From NCBI GenBank assembly GCA_024399015.1, contig JAKSIC010000004.1, forward strand, positions 1 to 64,000: a stretch of DNA of 64,000 nucleotides. The letters are read 5' to 3'. Numbering within the stretch: the stretch's first letter is position 1; each line of letters starts with the position of its first letter. The position numbers and the translations under genes are program-made. Shown here one piece after another: positions 26,447-35,811 of this stretch. Source of the stretch: Fibrobacter sp. (GTDB taxonomy: Bacteria; Fibrobacterota; Fibrobacteria; Fibrobacterales; Fibrobacteraceae). A model generated the notes under the pieces. That model was not told the origin of the DNA. It saw only the letters and a list, made by a program, of their open reading frames with translations, and did no database searches.

Positions 26447-27373
26447 ATGAACAAGTTCATCATGCCGGTTGTCGGCTGCTTTTTCGCATTATCCACATTG
26501 ACTAGTTGCGGAGACGACATCCGTACGGAAACCTACCCTAGCGGAAAGATCCGTTCCCAGGCAACTTATGTGGACAACAAGAAAGAAGGTCCTGAAAAGG
26601 AATTCTACGAAAACGGAAACCTGAAGCGCGAAGCTACATACGTAAACGATCGTCGTCAGGGCGATTCCAAAGAATACTACGAAGACGGGACCTTGCAGGC
26701 AGAATACAACTACGAAGATGGCTACATCGAAGGTCTTGTAACCCGTTACCATAAGAACGGCAAGATGGCCTCCAAGGCCAACTACAAGCAGAACAAGCAA
26801 ATTGAATTCGGTGAATACTTCGGTGAAGACGGTGAACCGGCAACAAGCGGTAGCTACAAGGATCCTCGCGACGGCATCTCCTACGAATGGATTCGCATCG
26901 GCACCCAGCTCTGGACTGCCGAAAATATGAACTACGCAACCGCAAGCGGTTCTCTTTGCGCACAGTGCAATCACTGGGGACGCCTCTACGATTTCGAAAA
27001 TGCACAGAAGGCTTGTCTTGAAGGATTCCACATGCCGTCCAAGGATGAATGGCAGGTTTTGCTGACTTACGCCAGCGTGGAAACGAAGGCTGGCATTGCC
27101 CTTAAGGCCGGTTACGGTTGGGATCCGCTGAAGGGTACCGCTCAATACGGTAACGGCAAGGATGAGCTGGGCTTTGGCGCCAAGGCTGGTGGTGGCCACT
27201 TCGCAAAGAGTGATGTTCCCCTGAAGGACCGCAAGTTCGAAGGTGCTGGCCAGAAGGCTTATTTCTGGGTTAGCAACGGAGAAGTCCTCACCTTCTACCA
27301 CGACAAGGACATTGCAAAGTTCGAGAAATTCAAGCCCGAACACGCAGCAAGCCTCCGCTGCCTCAAGGACTAG
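26447..27373 (+). CDS. Lipoprotein with MORN-like repeats and a FISUMP domain
   Basis: This 308-residue protein starts at ATG 26447 behind GGGAG. It has a lipobox (LTSC), then four or five MORN-like/YwqK-type repeats of about 23 residues (YPSGKIRSQATYVDNKKEG, YENGNLKREATYVNDRRQG, YEDGTLQAEYNYEDGYIEG, YHKNGKMASKANYKQNK), then a FISUMP domain (about 155-308: WIRIGTQLWTAENMNYA, WGRLYDFENAQKACLEGFHMPS, ASLRCLKD). The repeats form flat beta-hairpin surfaces used for binding. It may be transcribed with the GH8 gene before it. Ligand and function are unknown. Confidence 0.82.
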   Translation: MNKFIMPVVGCFFALSTLTSCGDDIRTETYPSGKIRSQATYVDNKKEGPEKEFYENGNLKREATYVNDRRQGDSKEYYEDGTLQAEYNYEDGYIEGLVTRYHKNGKMASKANYKQNKQIEFGEYFGEDGEPATSGSYKDPRDGISYEWIRIGTQLWTAENMNYATASGSLCAQCNHWGRLYDFENAQKACLEGFHMPSKDEWQVLLTYASVETKAGIALKAGYGWDPLKGTAQYGNGKDELGFGAKAGGGHFAKSDVPLKDRKFEGAGQKAYFWVSNGEVLTFYHDKDIAKFEKFKPEHAASLRCLKD

Positions 27374-27412
27374 GCTACACAAAGCAAAAAATCACAGCCA
27401 AACAAGGTTTAA

Positions 27413-27443
27413 GCTCCCAGAAAAACTTCTGGGAGTTTTTTTT
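27413..27443 (+). terminator. Terminator after the MORN/FISUMP gene
   Basis: CTCCCAG pairs with CTGGGAG across an eight-base loop, followed by eight T. Confidence 0.9.
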
Positions 27444-27498
27444 GACAATCAAGTGTCATTTTATGATAATAGATTTAAGGAACAAAGGATATTAAAAT

Positions 27499-28797
27499 AT
27501 GAACTCAATTCTCATTATCATCGGCTTTATCATTTGCATCGTTCTTGGCACATTCATCGGCCTCCTCGTATCTCGCAGTAAACAAGCTGTTCTTGAAACC
27601 CAACTTGAATCAACCAAGACTATACTTGCAGAAACCCGCAGCGAGGCAGCACGGCAATTATCAGAAGCCAAGGCCGACTTCCAAAAGCAACGCGATTTTT
27701 CCTTGAACGAACAACAGCGTCGCTTTGACGAAACCGTTGCCAAGGTTCAGGAGCAACTGAAAATTGCAACCGATGAAATGCTTAAGCAGCGCCAACAGGA
27801 ATTTGCAAAGACCAATGGTCAGAACATGGAGCAAATCGTAAGCCCCCTAAAGGAAACCATCAAAAAGATGGAAGACACCATGAAGGCCTCCACCAAGGAA
27901 CAGTCTGAATTAAGCGGGGCTTTAAAAACTCAGATTGAAAACGCCATCAAGATGAGCGAAAATGCAAAAGCTAGCGCCGAGGAACTGAGCCGCGTATTTA
28001 AGCATAGTTCCAAGATTCAGGGTGACTGGGGCGAAAACGTTCTCAAGGACCTTCTTGATGGACAGGGAGCCCACTACGATTCACAGGAATCCTTGCGTGA
28101 CGCACAAGGAAACCTCATCAAAAACGATTCAGGACGAAGCCTTCGACCCGACTTTATTCTCCATCTAGACAACAAGCGCGAAGTCATCATTGATTCAAAA
28201 GTTTCTATGTCCGCATTCATGGACTATGTCAATGCAGAAACTGACGAACAGCGTGCAGCAGCCCTTGCAGCCCACGTTGCAAGCATCAAAAAACATGTGG
28301 ATGAACTTTCTCGAAAGGATTATTCCTCCTACATCATGGCACCCAAGGTCAAGATGGATTATGTTATCATGTTCGTACCCCATTCTGCAGCCCTTTGGAC
28401 AGCATTGAATGAAGCTCCATCCCTGTGGCGCGATGCCATGGCAAAGCACGTGTACATTGTTGATGAGCAGACCTTGTACGCAGCGCTCCGTATGATTGAT
28501 CTTACCTGGACTCAAATTGCACAAGCCCAGAATCACGAAAAGGTCTTTGAATTGGCTAACGAAATGCTCGAACGCGTAGGCCAGTTCATGAAAAAATACC
28601 AGGCCATCGGAACTGCTCTCAGTAGCGCCCAAAAGGCTTACGAAGACGGGGAAAATAAATTAACGCCTGGTGGAAAAAGCATCATCACCACCTGCGGCAA
28701 GTTGATTCAGCTTGGAGCAAAACAAAGCGACAAGCATCCCGTTCCTGGGCTTCTTGACATAGACGATGCCTTGCTGGAAAACGAATCACAAGAATAA
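27499..28797 (+). CDS. rmuC: DNA recombination protein RmuC
   Basis: This 432-residue protein has one N-terminal membrane helix (ILIIIGFIICIVLGTFIGLLV), a long coiled coil (about 30-185) and the conserved RmuC core: SSKIQGDWGENVL, RSLRPDFILHLDNKREVIIDSKVS, the nuclease-like Asp-...-Asp-Ser-Lys motif, and VIMFVPHSAALWTALNE. RmuC limits recombination between inverted repeats and belongs to the PD-(D/E)XK-like superfamily. AAAGGA precedes the ATG. It stands alone and ends at a terminator shared with argJ. Confidence 0.95.
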   Translation: MNSILIIIGFIICIVLGTFIGLLVSRSKQAVLETQLESTKTILAETRSEAARQLSEAKADFQKQRDFSLNEQQRRFDETVAKVQEQLKIATDEMLKQRQQEFAKTNGQNMEQIVSPLKETIKKMEDTMKASTKEQSELSGALKTQIENAIKMSENAKASAEELSRVFKHSSKIQGDWGENVLKDLLDGQGAHYDSQESLRDAQGNLIKNDSGRSLRPDFILHLDNKREVIIDSKVSMSAFMDYVNAETDEQRAAALAAHVASIKKHVDELSRKDYSSYIMAPKVKMDYVIMFVPHSAALWTALNEAPSLWRDAMAKHVYIVDEQTLYAALRMIDLTWTQIAQAQNHEKVFELANEMLERVGQFMKKYQAIGTALSSAQKAYEDGENKLTPGGKSIITTCGKLIQLGAKQSDKHPVPGLLDIDDALLENESQE

Positions 28798-28802
28798 AGA
28801 AA

Positions 28803-28829
28803 AGCCTCGGTTTTACCCGAGGCTTTTTC
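28803..28829. terminator. Bidirectional terminator between rmuC and argJ
   Basis: AAGCCTCGG-tttta-CCCGAGGCTT is flanked by A-rich and T-rich tracts, serving two convergent genes. Confidence 0.88.
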
Positions 28830-28878
28830 TTTGCTGACGAACGGTAACTCGAAAGTACGCGCCAAACGAGCGGTCTTA

Positions 28879-30096
28879 TTAGGTTGTATATTCAGCGTTG
28901 ATCTTCACATAGTCGTAGCTCAAGTCGCAAGTGAATGCGCTAGCGCTAGCATGACCAATGTTCAGAACCAAGGTAACCTTGTATTCGCGCTGACGAACAA
29001 CAGCGTGGAGGGCATCCATCTGTTCCTTGGAAAGCTGCACCGGACGGCCGCCTTCCAGAACCTGAACGTCACCGAAGTACAGGTCAGTGTGTTCAGCAAC
29101 CATGTTGCAGCCGCTGGAACCTGCGGAGCTCAGGATACGGCCCCAGTTGGGGTCTTCACCGAACATAGCGCACTTGGCCAAGTTACTGGTGCCAATGAAG
29201 CGAGCCATCTTCAAAGCTTCTTCATGGGATTCTGCCTTTTCAATGCGGAGTTCGATAAGCTTGGTAGCACCTTCACCGTCACGAACGATATCCTTGGCGA
29301 GGCTCTGCATAATCATGGTGAGAGCTGCGCGGAATTCGCCCTGTTCAGACAAGGTAAGATCTTCGTACTTGATGCCGCTCATGCCGTTGGCAAGGAGGAT
29401 GCAAGTATCGTTGGTGCTGGTGTCGCCATCAACGGTAATAGCGTTGAAGGAGTCTGCGATGTTTGCACGGAATTCAGCAAAGAAGTCGATAGGCAAACCA
29501 AGGTCAGTGGTAATGAAAGCCAGCATGGTAGCCATGTTGGGGTGGATCATGCCACTACCCTTGCAGGCGCCACCGATGGTGACCACACCCTTTTCGGTCT
29601 GGATTTCAACAGCGTGGCTCTTCAAAGCCAAGTCAGTAGTAAGAATTGCGCGGCCGAATTCTTCGGAAGCATCAGCGCGAAGCTTTTCCACCAAGCGAGG
29701 AATACCAGCTTCGATCTTGTCCATGGGCATCAGGTGACCAATAACGCCGGTGCTGCAAACGAGAGCGCTCTTCGGAGTAAGGCCGAGAGCTTCTTCGGTA
29801 AGAGCAGCCATGCGTTCGGCATCCTTGTAACCCTGTTCGCCAGTGCATGCATTTGCGTTACCGCTGTTCACGATAACAGCAGAAGCAAAGTGAGCGTGTT
29901 CCAAGGCTGCTTTGTCGTAAAGGACCGGGGCAGCCTTAACCTTATTGGTTGTGAAAACAGCGAAGCAGCGTGCAGCCTTTTCACTCTTCAGAAGAGCCAT
30001 ATCAGCATTGCCGCTGGCCTTGATGCCGGCACAAATACCGGCTGCGGTAAAGCCCTTGGGAGAGCAGACGCCGCCTTTTTCCAACACAGTATACAT
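28879..30096 (-). CDS. argJ: Glutamate N-acetyltransferase / amino-acid acetyltransferase ArgJ
   Basis: This 405-residue protein starts behind AGGAG. The self-cleavage site of the ornithine acetyltransferase family, with Thr as new N-terminus, is in KGSGMIHPNMATMLAF. TTNKVKAAPV, NSGNANACTG and the C-terminal region matching ArgJ are also present. It makes N-acetylglutamate and recycles the acetyl group from N-acetylornithine in arginine synthesis. Whether it is mono- or bifunctional cannot be told from sequence. No other arg genes are nearby. It is divergent from greA across about 100 bases. Confidence 0.96.
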   Translation of the reverse strand: MYTVLEKGGVCSPKGFTAAGICAGIKASGNADMALLKSEKAARCFAVFTTNKVKAAPVLYDKAALEHAHFASAVIVNSGNANACTGEQGYKDAERMAALTEEALGLTPKSALVCSTGVIGHLMPMDKIEAGIPRLVEKLRADASEEFGRAILTTDLALKSHAVEIQTEKGVVTIGGACKGSGMIHPNMATMLAFITTDLGLPIDFFAEFRANIADSFNAITVDGDTSTNDTCILLANGMSGIKYEDLTLSEQGEFRAALTMIMQSLAKDIVRDGEGATKLIELRIEKAESHEEALKMARFIGTSNLAKCAMFGEDPNWGRILSSAGSSGCNMVAEHTDLYFGDVQVLEGGRPVQLSKEQMDALHAVVRQREYKVTLVLNIGHASASAFTCDLSYDYVKINAEYTT

Positions 30097-30199
30097 AGTA
30101 TCTCCTATTGATTTTTTACACGCTAAATATACAACAAAAAAAGCCTCCTCGCTAGCCTTTACCTGGTCTACTCCCCTAAAAAAATTCTAATTTAAGGCT

Positions 30200-30664
30200 A
30201 TGGCAAAAACACCCTGTACTAAAGAAACTTACGACAAGCTGGTTGAACGTTACAATTTCCTCAAGAAGATTGAACGTCCCCGCGTTGTTGACGAAATGGA
30301 AGAAGCCCGCAAGCAAGGCGACCTGAGCGAAAACGCAGAATACCATGCCGCCAAGGAAATGCTGGCACACATCGATCTGGAAATTCCCAAGCTGGAAGAC
30401 CAGATTTCCAACGCTATCATCGTTGAATTCGACGCAAATTCCGACACCGTCCGCTTTGGCGCCACCGTCATTGCCAAGAACTTGGCTACCAAGCGCGAAG
30501 TGACTTACCAGTTGGTAAGCCCCGAAGGTGTGGATCCTATGAATGGCAAGATCAGCTTTAAGAGCCCCATGGGTTCTGCATTCATGGGCAAGAAGAAAGG
30601 CGAAATCGTAGAAGTTGTTACCCCCAAGGGCAAGAACAAGTTCGAAATCGTTGACTTCAAGTAA
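30200..30664 (+). CDS. greA: Transcription elongation factor GreA
   Basis: This 154-residue protein has the N-terminal coiled coil bearing the acidic tip GDLSENAEYHAAKE and a C-terminal FKBP-like domain (PMGSAFMGKKKGEIVEVVTP). GreA stimulates RNA cleavage in backtracked RNA polymerase. TAATTTAA lies four bases before the ATG, so this may be a near-leaderless start, although AAGG at three bases is also possible. holA begins nine bases after the stop, suggesting an operon. Confidence 0.97.
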   Translation: MAKTPCTKETYDKLVERYNFLKKIERPRVVDEMEEARKQGDLSENAEYHAAKEMLAHIDLEIPKLEDQISNAIIVEFDANSDTVRFGATVIAKNLATKREVTYQLVSPEGVDPMNGKISFKSPMGSAFMGKKKGEIVEVVTPKGKNKFEIVDFK

Positions 30665-30673
30665 GCTTCTGCT

Positions 30674-31639
30674 ATGATTTTAGCCCTCATCGGCAAGGAC
30701 CAGTTCACCAAGGACAAGCTGATCGACAAGTTCCTGCTTGACGCTCTTGGTGACCGCAAGGACGACCCGCTTTCCAAGCAGATCGTGTATGCGTCTGATA
30801 CTAACATTCCTTCCGTAGCAGGGCTCATCATGGAAAGCTGTGGAGCGGTTTCCATGTTCGCTCCTGAACAGGCAGTGGTAGTCCGTAAGGCCGACGCAAT
30901 GAAGGCCGAAGAAACCAAGGCTCTCGCCCGCTGGCTCAAGGACGCACCCGACTGCAAGCTTCTGCTGGACTTCGAAGAACTTCGCGCCAACTCTGAATTG
31001 TACAAGATTCTCGCTAAAGTTGGTAAAGTCGAAAAGTACGAGGAACCCAAGCAGTACAAAATGCAGGAATGGATTTCCGCCATGGTGCCGACCCATTTCC
31101 ACAAGGCAATTGATCCCAACGCCAGCCTGTATCTGGCAGACGCCTTGGGAACAAACACCCGCCTCGTCAGCGAAGAAATTGAAAAGGTTCTGCTGTACAA
31201 GCCCGACTGCGCCAAGATCACCTTGGACCTGGTCAAGATGCTTGTGGTTCCCCAGCGCGAAATCCCGCCCTACGAAATCCTCAATTTCTTCGGTATGCGT
31301 GACGCCGCCGGCTATACCAAGAAGCTTCATGAAATTCTCTACGGTGGTGGCGACGCCATCAGAGTCGCTAACGCTCTCTACAGCCACGCCATCGATTTGT
31401 TGAATTTCATGTCCCTTACTGCCAAGGGCAAGTCTCAGGAAGACGCCGCACAGGAACTGGGCAAGAACGCCTACATCTTCTGCAAGCAAGGCAACGCCGC
31501 AGAATGCTGCCGCCGTTGGGGCAAGCCACTCCTCTGCCGTGTCATCAATCGCTTGGCAGAACTGAACTACGAATTCAAGAGTTCAAGCTGGACTACCGTA
31601 AGCCAAGAACTGGCTCTCGCCGCCCTCGTAGTCCGCTAA
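30674..31639 (+). CDS. holA: DNA polymerase III subunit delta
   Basis: This 321-residue protein matches HolA: an N-terminal segment of the clamp-loader fold (MILALIGKDQFTKDKLIDKF), a middle domain with LLLDFEELRANSELYK and ADALGTNTRLVSEEIEKVLLY, the delta signature, and a helical C-terminal collar domain. Delta opens the sliding clamp during loading. It follows greA by nine bases and is followed by a terminator. Conservation with well-known HolA proteins is weak overall, as usual for this family. Confidence 0.88.
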   Translation: MILALIGKDQFTKDKLIDKFLLDALGDRKDDPLSKQIVYASDTNIPSVAGLIMESCGAVSMFAPEQAVVVRKADAMKAEETKALARWLKDAPDCKLLLDFEELRANSELYKILAKVGKVEKYEEPKQYKMQEWISAMVPTHFHKAIDPNASLYLADALGTNTRLVSEEIEKVLLYKPDCAKITLDLVKMLVVPQREIPPYEILNFFGMRDAAGYTKKLHEILYGGGDAIRVANALYSHAIDLLNFMSLTAKGKSQEDAAQELGKNAYIFCKQGNAAECCRRWGKPLLCRVINRLAELNYEFKSSSWTTVSQELALAALVVR

Positions 31640-31690
31640 CGAATTCCAGCATCTTTTGGCGCATTCGCCGCCAAGTTTTCTTGTATAAAA

Positions 31691-31717
31691 AAGGCCCCGC
31701 TTCCGCGGAGCCTTTTT
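31691..31717. terminator. Bidirectional terminator between holA and pilQ
   Basis: AAGGCCCCGC-ttcc-GCGGAGCCTT is flanked by A and T runs, serving convergent holA and pilQ. Confidence 0.85.
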
Positions 31718-31756
31718 AAACTTTTGAACGATTAGATCAACGTCCGTTAGACTCTA

Positions 31757-33364
31757 TCAGTCCCATCCGTCGTCGTCATCTTCTTCTTCAGCAGCCGGAG
31801 CAGCCGGTGCTTCAGGAGCAGGTTCTTCTGCGACAGGTTCTGCAGCAGGAGTCGGTTCTTCAGCAACGGGTTCTTCAACCACTTCTTCCTGAGCAGGAGC
31901 CGGTTCTTCAACAGGCTGAGTTGCAGGCTGTTCCTGTTCAACAGTTTCCTGTGCCGGAGCTTCTTCAACCTTCTTGGCTTCAGGAGCAGACTTGCCTTCT
32001 TCCTTTTCATCCTTGTTGATGCGGATCGGAGCTTCGGAAATATCAACGTTGCCAACGTAGTTGCGAATGATACGCGGGGTAACGAAGATTACGAGGTCCT
32101 TCTTCACAACAGACTTACGGGTGTACTTGAAGAGGTTACCGATAAGCGGGATGTCCTTCAAGAACGGAATACCGCTTTCAGATTCCTGAGATTCATTACG
32201 GGTAAGACCGCCAATCACGACAGTTTCACCATCAGCAACAACAACCTTGGTCTTGGCTTCCTGCTTACTAATCACGATCTGACCCTTAGAGTCATAGTCG
32301 TAAGAGTTGTTCTGCGGGTTCAAGTCGAGCAAGATGCGGTTGTCGCCAGAAACATGAGGAGTAACAGTCAGCTTAATACCAGTTTCAACCATCTGGTTGG
32401 AAGATTCACCACTATCGTCAATCACGCGGATGGAGACCTGGTCACCCATGAAGACTTCAGCCTGAGTGTTGTCGAGAGTAGAAACCTGGGGGCTTGCGAG
32501 AACTTCAGTAGAAGCGTCACCCATCAAGTTGCTGATTGCAATCTGGAGGTTGTTATCCAAAAGGCTTGCGGTAATTGCGGTAGTTGCACCACCAACAGCG
32601 GGAGATGCGCCACCGTGCGGGAAGGACTGGATTGCAGCACTGGTACGAGAGTTTCCTGCTGCGGAACCGGTACCTGCAACAGCGGTACCCGGAGTAAGGG
32701 CAACGTTACCAGCATTCATAGCCCAGTCAACACCAAGTTCACGAGCACGTTCGCTGTTCACAACAACGAGCTTTGCAGTAATCATGATCTGCAAGGTTTC
32801 GATGTCCAATTCAGTCATGGCATTTTCCATCTGTTCGATCTTGTCGTCAGTATCGTAAACGATGATGGAGTTGGTGCGTTCCACAGTAGTAATCTTACCA
32901 CGGGGAGACTTCATGCTTTCAAGAACCTTGACCAGTTCGTCAGCCTTAGCATGATGAACCTGGAAGTTCTTACGGACCAGCGGAGCATTCTGTTCAGCCT
33001 GAGCTTCTTCGTCAGCAAGCTTCTTTTGCTTTGCCTGGTAAGTAGCCTGACGCTGGATGGTAATGTACTTGTCCTGGATGATCCAAGCTAGGTCATTCAA
33101 TCCGCAGATGATGTCCAATGTTTCCTGCCAGGTCTTCTTGGTAACGCGAAGACTCATCTTGCCCTTTACATCGGGAGCCATGAGAATGTCTACGCCAGCA
33201 ATTACGGAGATAGAGCGGAACACGGCTTCATAGTCCATGTTGACAAAGTTGAAGTCATACAACTTCTTGTTCGGAGCAACGGAACCCTGGGCAGGAGCAG
33301 CCCAAGTCGTAGCAATGCCTGCGACCAAAAGAAGAACTGTTAAAATTTTCGTCAGCTTTTTCAC
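31757..33364 (-). CDS. pilQ: Type IV pilus secretin PilQ
   Basis: This 535-residue protein starts at GTG behind GGAGG. It has a signal peptide, an STN/N0 domain (VNMDYEAVFRSISVIAGVDI), an N1 domain (FQVHHAKADELVKVLESM) and the secretin beta-barrel (VLASPQVSTLDNTQAEVFMG, VTPHVSGDNRILLDLNPQNN, GETVVIGGLTRNE, PLIGNLFKYTRKSVVKKDLVIFVTPRII). It lacks the N-terminal AMIN domains usual in PilQ. The last 90 residues are a Pro/Ala/Glu-rich tail ending in an Asp run, EEEDDDDGWD, unusual for secretins and presumably flexible. Last gene of pilMNOPQ; its start overlaps the PilP-like gene by four bases. Confidence 0.95.
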   Translation of the reverse strand: MKKLTKILTVLLLVAGIATTWAAPAQGSVAPNKKLYDFNFVNMDYEAVFRSISVIAGVDILMAPDVKGKMSLRVTKKTWQETLDIICGLNDLAWIIQDKYITIQRQATYQAKQKKLADEEAQAEQNAPLVRKNFQVHHAKADELVKVLESMKSPRGKITTVERTNSIIVYDTDDKIEQMENAMTELDIETLQIMITAKLVVVNSERARELGVDWAMNAGNVALTPGTAVAGTGSAAGNSRTSAAIQSFPHGGASPAVGGATTAITASLLDNNLQIAISNLMGDASTEVLASPQVSTLDNTQAEVFMGDQVSIRVIDDSGESSNQMVETGIKLTVTPHVSGDNRILLDLNPQNNSYDYDSKGQIVISKQEAKTKVVVADGETVVIGGLTRNESQESESGIPFLKDIPLIGNLFKYTRKSVVKKDLVIFVTPRIIRNYVGNVDISEAPIRINKDEKEEGKSAPEAKKVEEAPAQETVEQEQPATQPVEEPAPAQEEVVEEPVAEEPTPAAEPVAEEPAPEAPAAPAAEEEDDDDGWD

Positions 33365-35211
33365 TTTTGACCTCCAAATTTATCAGGGAGACCCATGGAG
33401 TAGCGACGGCTCACACCAAATTCCTGAATAAGGAAGAGCACGTCAGTTTGTGTAATTTTCAAGACCTTACCGTTCAAGATCTTATCACCTTCCTTAAGTG
33501 TATAAGATACGGACGGATTCTTAGATTCAACCAAGATTGCCATCGGGACGTCGGATTCCCAAATGATACCAACAAGTTCAACCTGGTCAATATTGATACC
33601 TTCTTCCACAAGACCCTTGATTTCAACGAACGGGTCACGACGGCCGAAGGAGCTATAGGTAACACGATCTTCATAAAGGTCATCAAGCTTGCTTGCCGGA
33701 CCTTCGACGGCATTCAGCTCTTCCCCACGATCCTTGTCCACCTGCTTCAAGCGTTCTGCCTGAACAGAAGAAAGTTCATCACGGAAGCTGACAGCGCGCT
33801 TATTCACGTAACCCACACGGTTACCGAACTGCACCTTGCGATAAAGTCCGCTCAAGTCCATGCTAACCAGACGGTCACCAAAGACAAGACGATGCAAGAC
33901 CTGTGCGTTTTCATTAGGTGCTGCATAGAATTCAATTTCATCAGCAACAACGATGAGTTCGCGGACGACCGGGCGCAAATGGAAAGTCTGAGAGCCAGAA
34001 ACAATCTTCTTGCTATCCTTTTCGAACTTCTTGACGAACACATCAAAGTTCGGCTTGTCTTCAACAGCCTTCATCCAGTCTCTGATATAGATGCCAGTAG
34101 GCTGAGCAGACCAGAAGACGAAACCATCCTTCTTAATCTTGTTTTCCTGAATCTGGAGAATCAAGGCGCCTTCCTGAACCATCATCACAGGAGTTACACC
34201 GGTGTGAAGCTGGATCTTAAGACCATTGGAGCCCCATGTAACATACTTGACCATGGAACCGGTACCAATCTTAAAGACCGGGGACTTCTGGGGGCCAGAC
34301 AAACCAACGGTAATGATGGAAGCCTTGTCCGGACCAGTGACGTTCTTGATTTCAATGGGAGAAGAAGCAACCAATCTAAACTGTTCCATGCCGGAACCGA
34401 TCAACACGGTCATTTCCTTCAAGTTCGGGAGAAGAGCGGAAATAGCACCACCTTCCTTGATGGCTTTTTCCAACTGCTTCTGCTCTTCAGCAATTCGCTT
34501 TTCTTCTTCCTTGGCTGCCTTTTCTGCGGCCTTCTTATCCAGGAGAGCCTGCTTTTCAGCTGCCTTTTTTTCGGCAGCCTGACGCTTCTTTTCCTCGAGA
34601 GCGGCCTTTTCTGCAGCCTTCTTCTCAGCAGCTAAACGAAGCTTTTCTTCCTTGGCGGCCTTTTCAGCGGCTTTCTTTTCGGCAGCAAGACGAAGCTTTT
34701 CTTCCTTGGCAGCCTTTGCAGCAGCCTTCTTGTCGAGGACAGTCTGCTTTTCAGCAGCCTTGTCGGCTTCCTTCTTGCGAGCGGCGTAAAGCTTGGAGAG
34801 AGTCCAGTCTCTGCCACCCTTGCCCTTGAACTTGACCAAGAAATTAGACTTGTCCAAGGAGATATCGTTCTTGTCGGAAGAAACAGCAGCACCCACTTCC
34901 ATTTCAATCTTCAGGAAGTTAGTTCCACGGAAGGTTTCCTTGAAAACCTTCATGTTCTTCACAAACTTGGAATTGCCGTCGATATTGAAATCACCTTCAC
35001 CAAGAGCAAAGTTTGTTTCAGAGAAGCCAACAGTGAACTTCTTTGTAGCGGCGTCGTACTTTTGGAAGAATGTCGGCAAATCCTTGTCGGAAGCAAAGGA
35101 GAATACCAAGTGGCAGCCTCTTTCGCAAGTAAAGCGGACATCCTTGATCTGAGCCGCATAAGATGCGACTGCAGCAATCATCAGCAAAATAAGAATCTTA
35201 CACTTCATCAT
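33361..35211 (-). CDS. pilP: Enlarged PilP-like type IV pilus protein (AMIN-like, coiled coil, SH3, PilP)
   Basis: This 616-residue protein occupies the pilP slot but is over three times the usual length. Apparent layout: signal peptide; AMIN-like beta domain (22-130); highly charged Ala/Lys/Glu helix with repeated KAAKEEKLRLAAEKKAAE blocks (140-255); a second AMIN-like region (265-360); a bacterial SH3 domain (about 430-485: EFYAAPNENAQVLHRLVFGDRL); and a C-terminal PilP-like domain (YSSFGRRDPFVE...VELVGIIWES...VSYTLKEGDKILNGKVLKI). Since PilQ here lacks AMIN domains, peptidoglycan binding may have moved to this protein. That idea is inference; the PilP-like end and operon position are good evidence. 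ATGA overlap with pilO. Confidence 0.8.
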   Translation of the reverse strand: MMKCKILILLMIAAVASYAAQIKDVRFTCERGCHLVFSFASDKDLPTFFQKYDAATKKFTVGFSETNFALGEGDFNIDGNSKFVKNMKVFKETFRGTNFLKIEMEVGAAVSSDKNDISLDKSNFLVKFKGKGGRDWTLSKLYAARKKEADKAAEKQTVLDKKAAAKAAKEEKLRLAAEKKAAEKAAKEEKLRLAAEKKAAEKAALEEKKRQAAEKKAAEKQALLDKKAAEKAAKEEEKRIAEEQKQLEKAIKEGGAISALLPNLKEMTVLIGSGMEQFRLVASSPIEIKNVTGPDKASIITVGLSGPQKSPVFKIGTGSMVKYVTWGSNGLKIQLHTGVTPVMMVQEGALILQIQENKIKKDGFVFWSAQPTGIYIRDWMKAVEDKPNFDVFVKKFEKDSKKIVSGSQTFHLRPVVRELIVVADEIEFYAAPNENAQVLHRLVFGDRLVSMDLSGLYRKVQFGNRVGYVNKRAVSFRDELSSVQAERLKQVDKDRGEELNAVEGPASKLDDLYEDRVTYSSFGRRDPFVEIKGLVEEGINIDQVELVGIIWESDVPMAILVESKNPSVSYTLKEGDKILNGKVLKITQTDVLFLIQEFGVSRRYSMGLPDKFGGQK

Positions 35212-35810
35212 TGGCCCACCTTCTTGGATGTGTAGGTGGTCAGATTGAAAGACACGGACATGGTAATCGGGGTCCAGCCATGGCTTTCAGCCTTTTCAAG
35301 TTCGGCCTTGATACCTGAATAACGAGAAAGCTTCAAGTTACTGATAGCCGTAGGATAGTTGAAGTTTGCAATTTCTGCAAACAGGTAACCCAGCATGTGA
35401 TAACCGGAATTCACAGCAATGGAATAACGGTTTTCAATGTAGTGTTCACGGGCAACACCGCGGCCTTCAGGATTGAACTTCTGGATCTGAACGCCAGAGC
35501 TACGCAGCACGGAATAGAGGTCCTGCAAACGCAGAGGAACCTTTTCTTCTTCCGGGAACATTTCCTTCAGCTTTTCAAAATCCTTTTCAGCCTGAACAAG
35601 CTGCAATTCCAATTCAGCAACGCGATGCTTCTTGGCATTGATCTTATCAAGTTCTGCCTGAGCAGAATTGAGTTCATTTTCAAGACGTTCACGTTCCATC
35701 ACAAACGGATTCCACATGTAGTCGTACACGTAGTAAGCTGCACCCAGAATCAGGAGGATGATTGCAATGGCGTATATGTTCTTTTTGTCTTTAAAGTCGA
35801 TATTACCCAT
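35208..35810 (-). CDS. pilO: Type IV pilus inner-membrane protein PilO
   Basis: This 200-residue protein has a short cytoplasmic N-terminus, one membrane helix (IYAIAIILLILGAAYYVYDYM), a coiled coil (ERERLENELNSAQAELDKINAK) and a ferredoxin-like periplasmic domain. PilO pairs with PilN in the alignment subcomplex linking the inner-membrane motor to PilP and PilQ. Its start lies one base after the pilN stop, and its stop overlaps the next start as ATGA. Confidence 0.9.
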   Translation of the reverse strand: MGNIDFKDKKNIYAIAIILLILGAAYYVYDYMWNPFVMERERLENELNSAQAELDKINAKKHRVAELELQLVQAEKDFEKLKEMFPEEEKVPLRLQDLYSVLRSSGVQIQKFNPEGRGVAREHYIENRYSIAVNSGYHMLGYLFAEIANFNYPTAISNLKLSRYSGIKAELEKAESHGWTPITMSVSFNLTTYTSKKVGQ

Positions 35811-35811
35811 A

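Noticed and set aside
28831-30111. Open frame of 426 codons opposite argJ
   Set aside because: Antisense shadow; argJ is clearly the gene.
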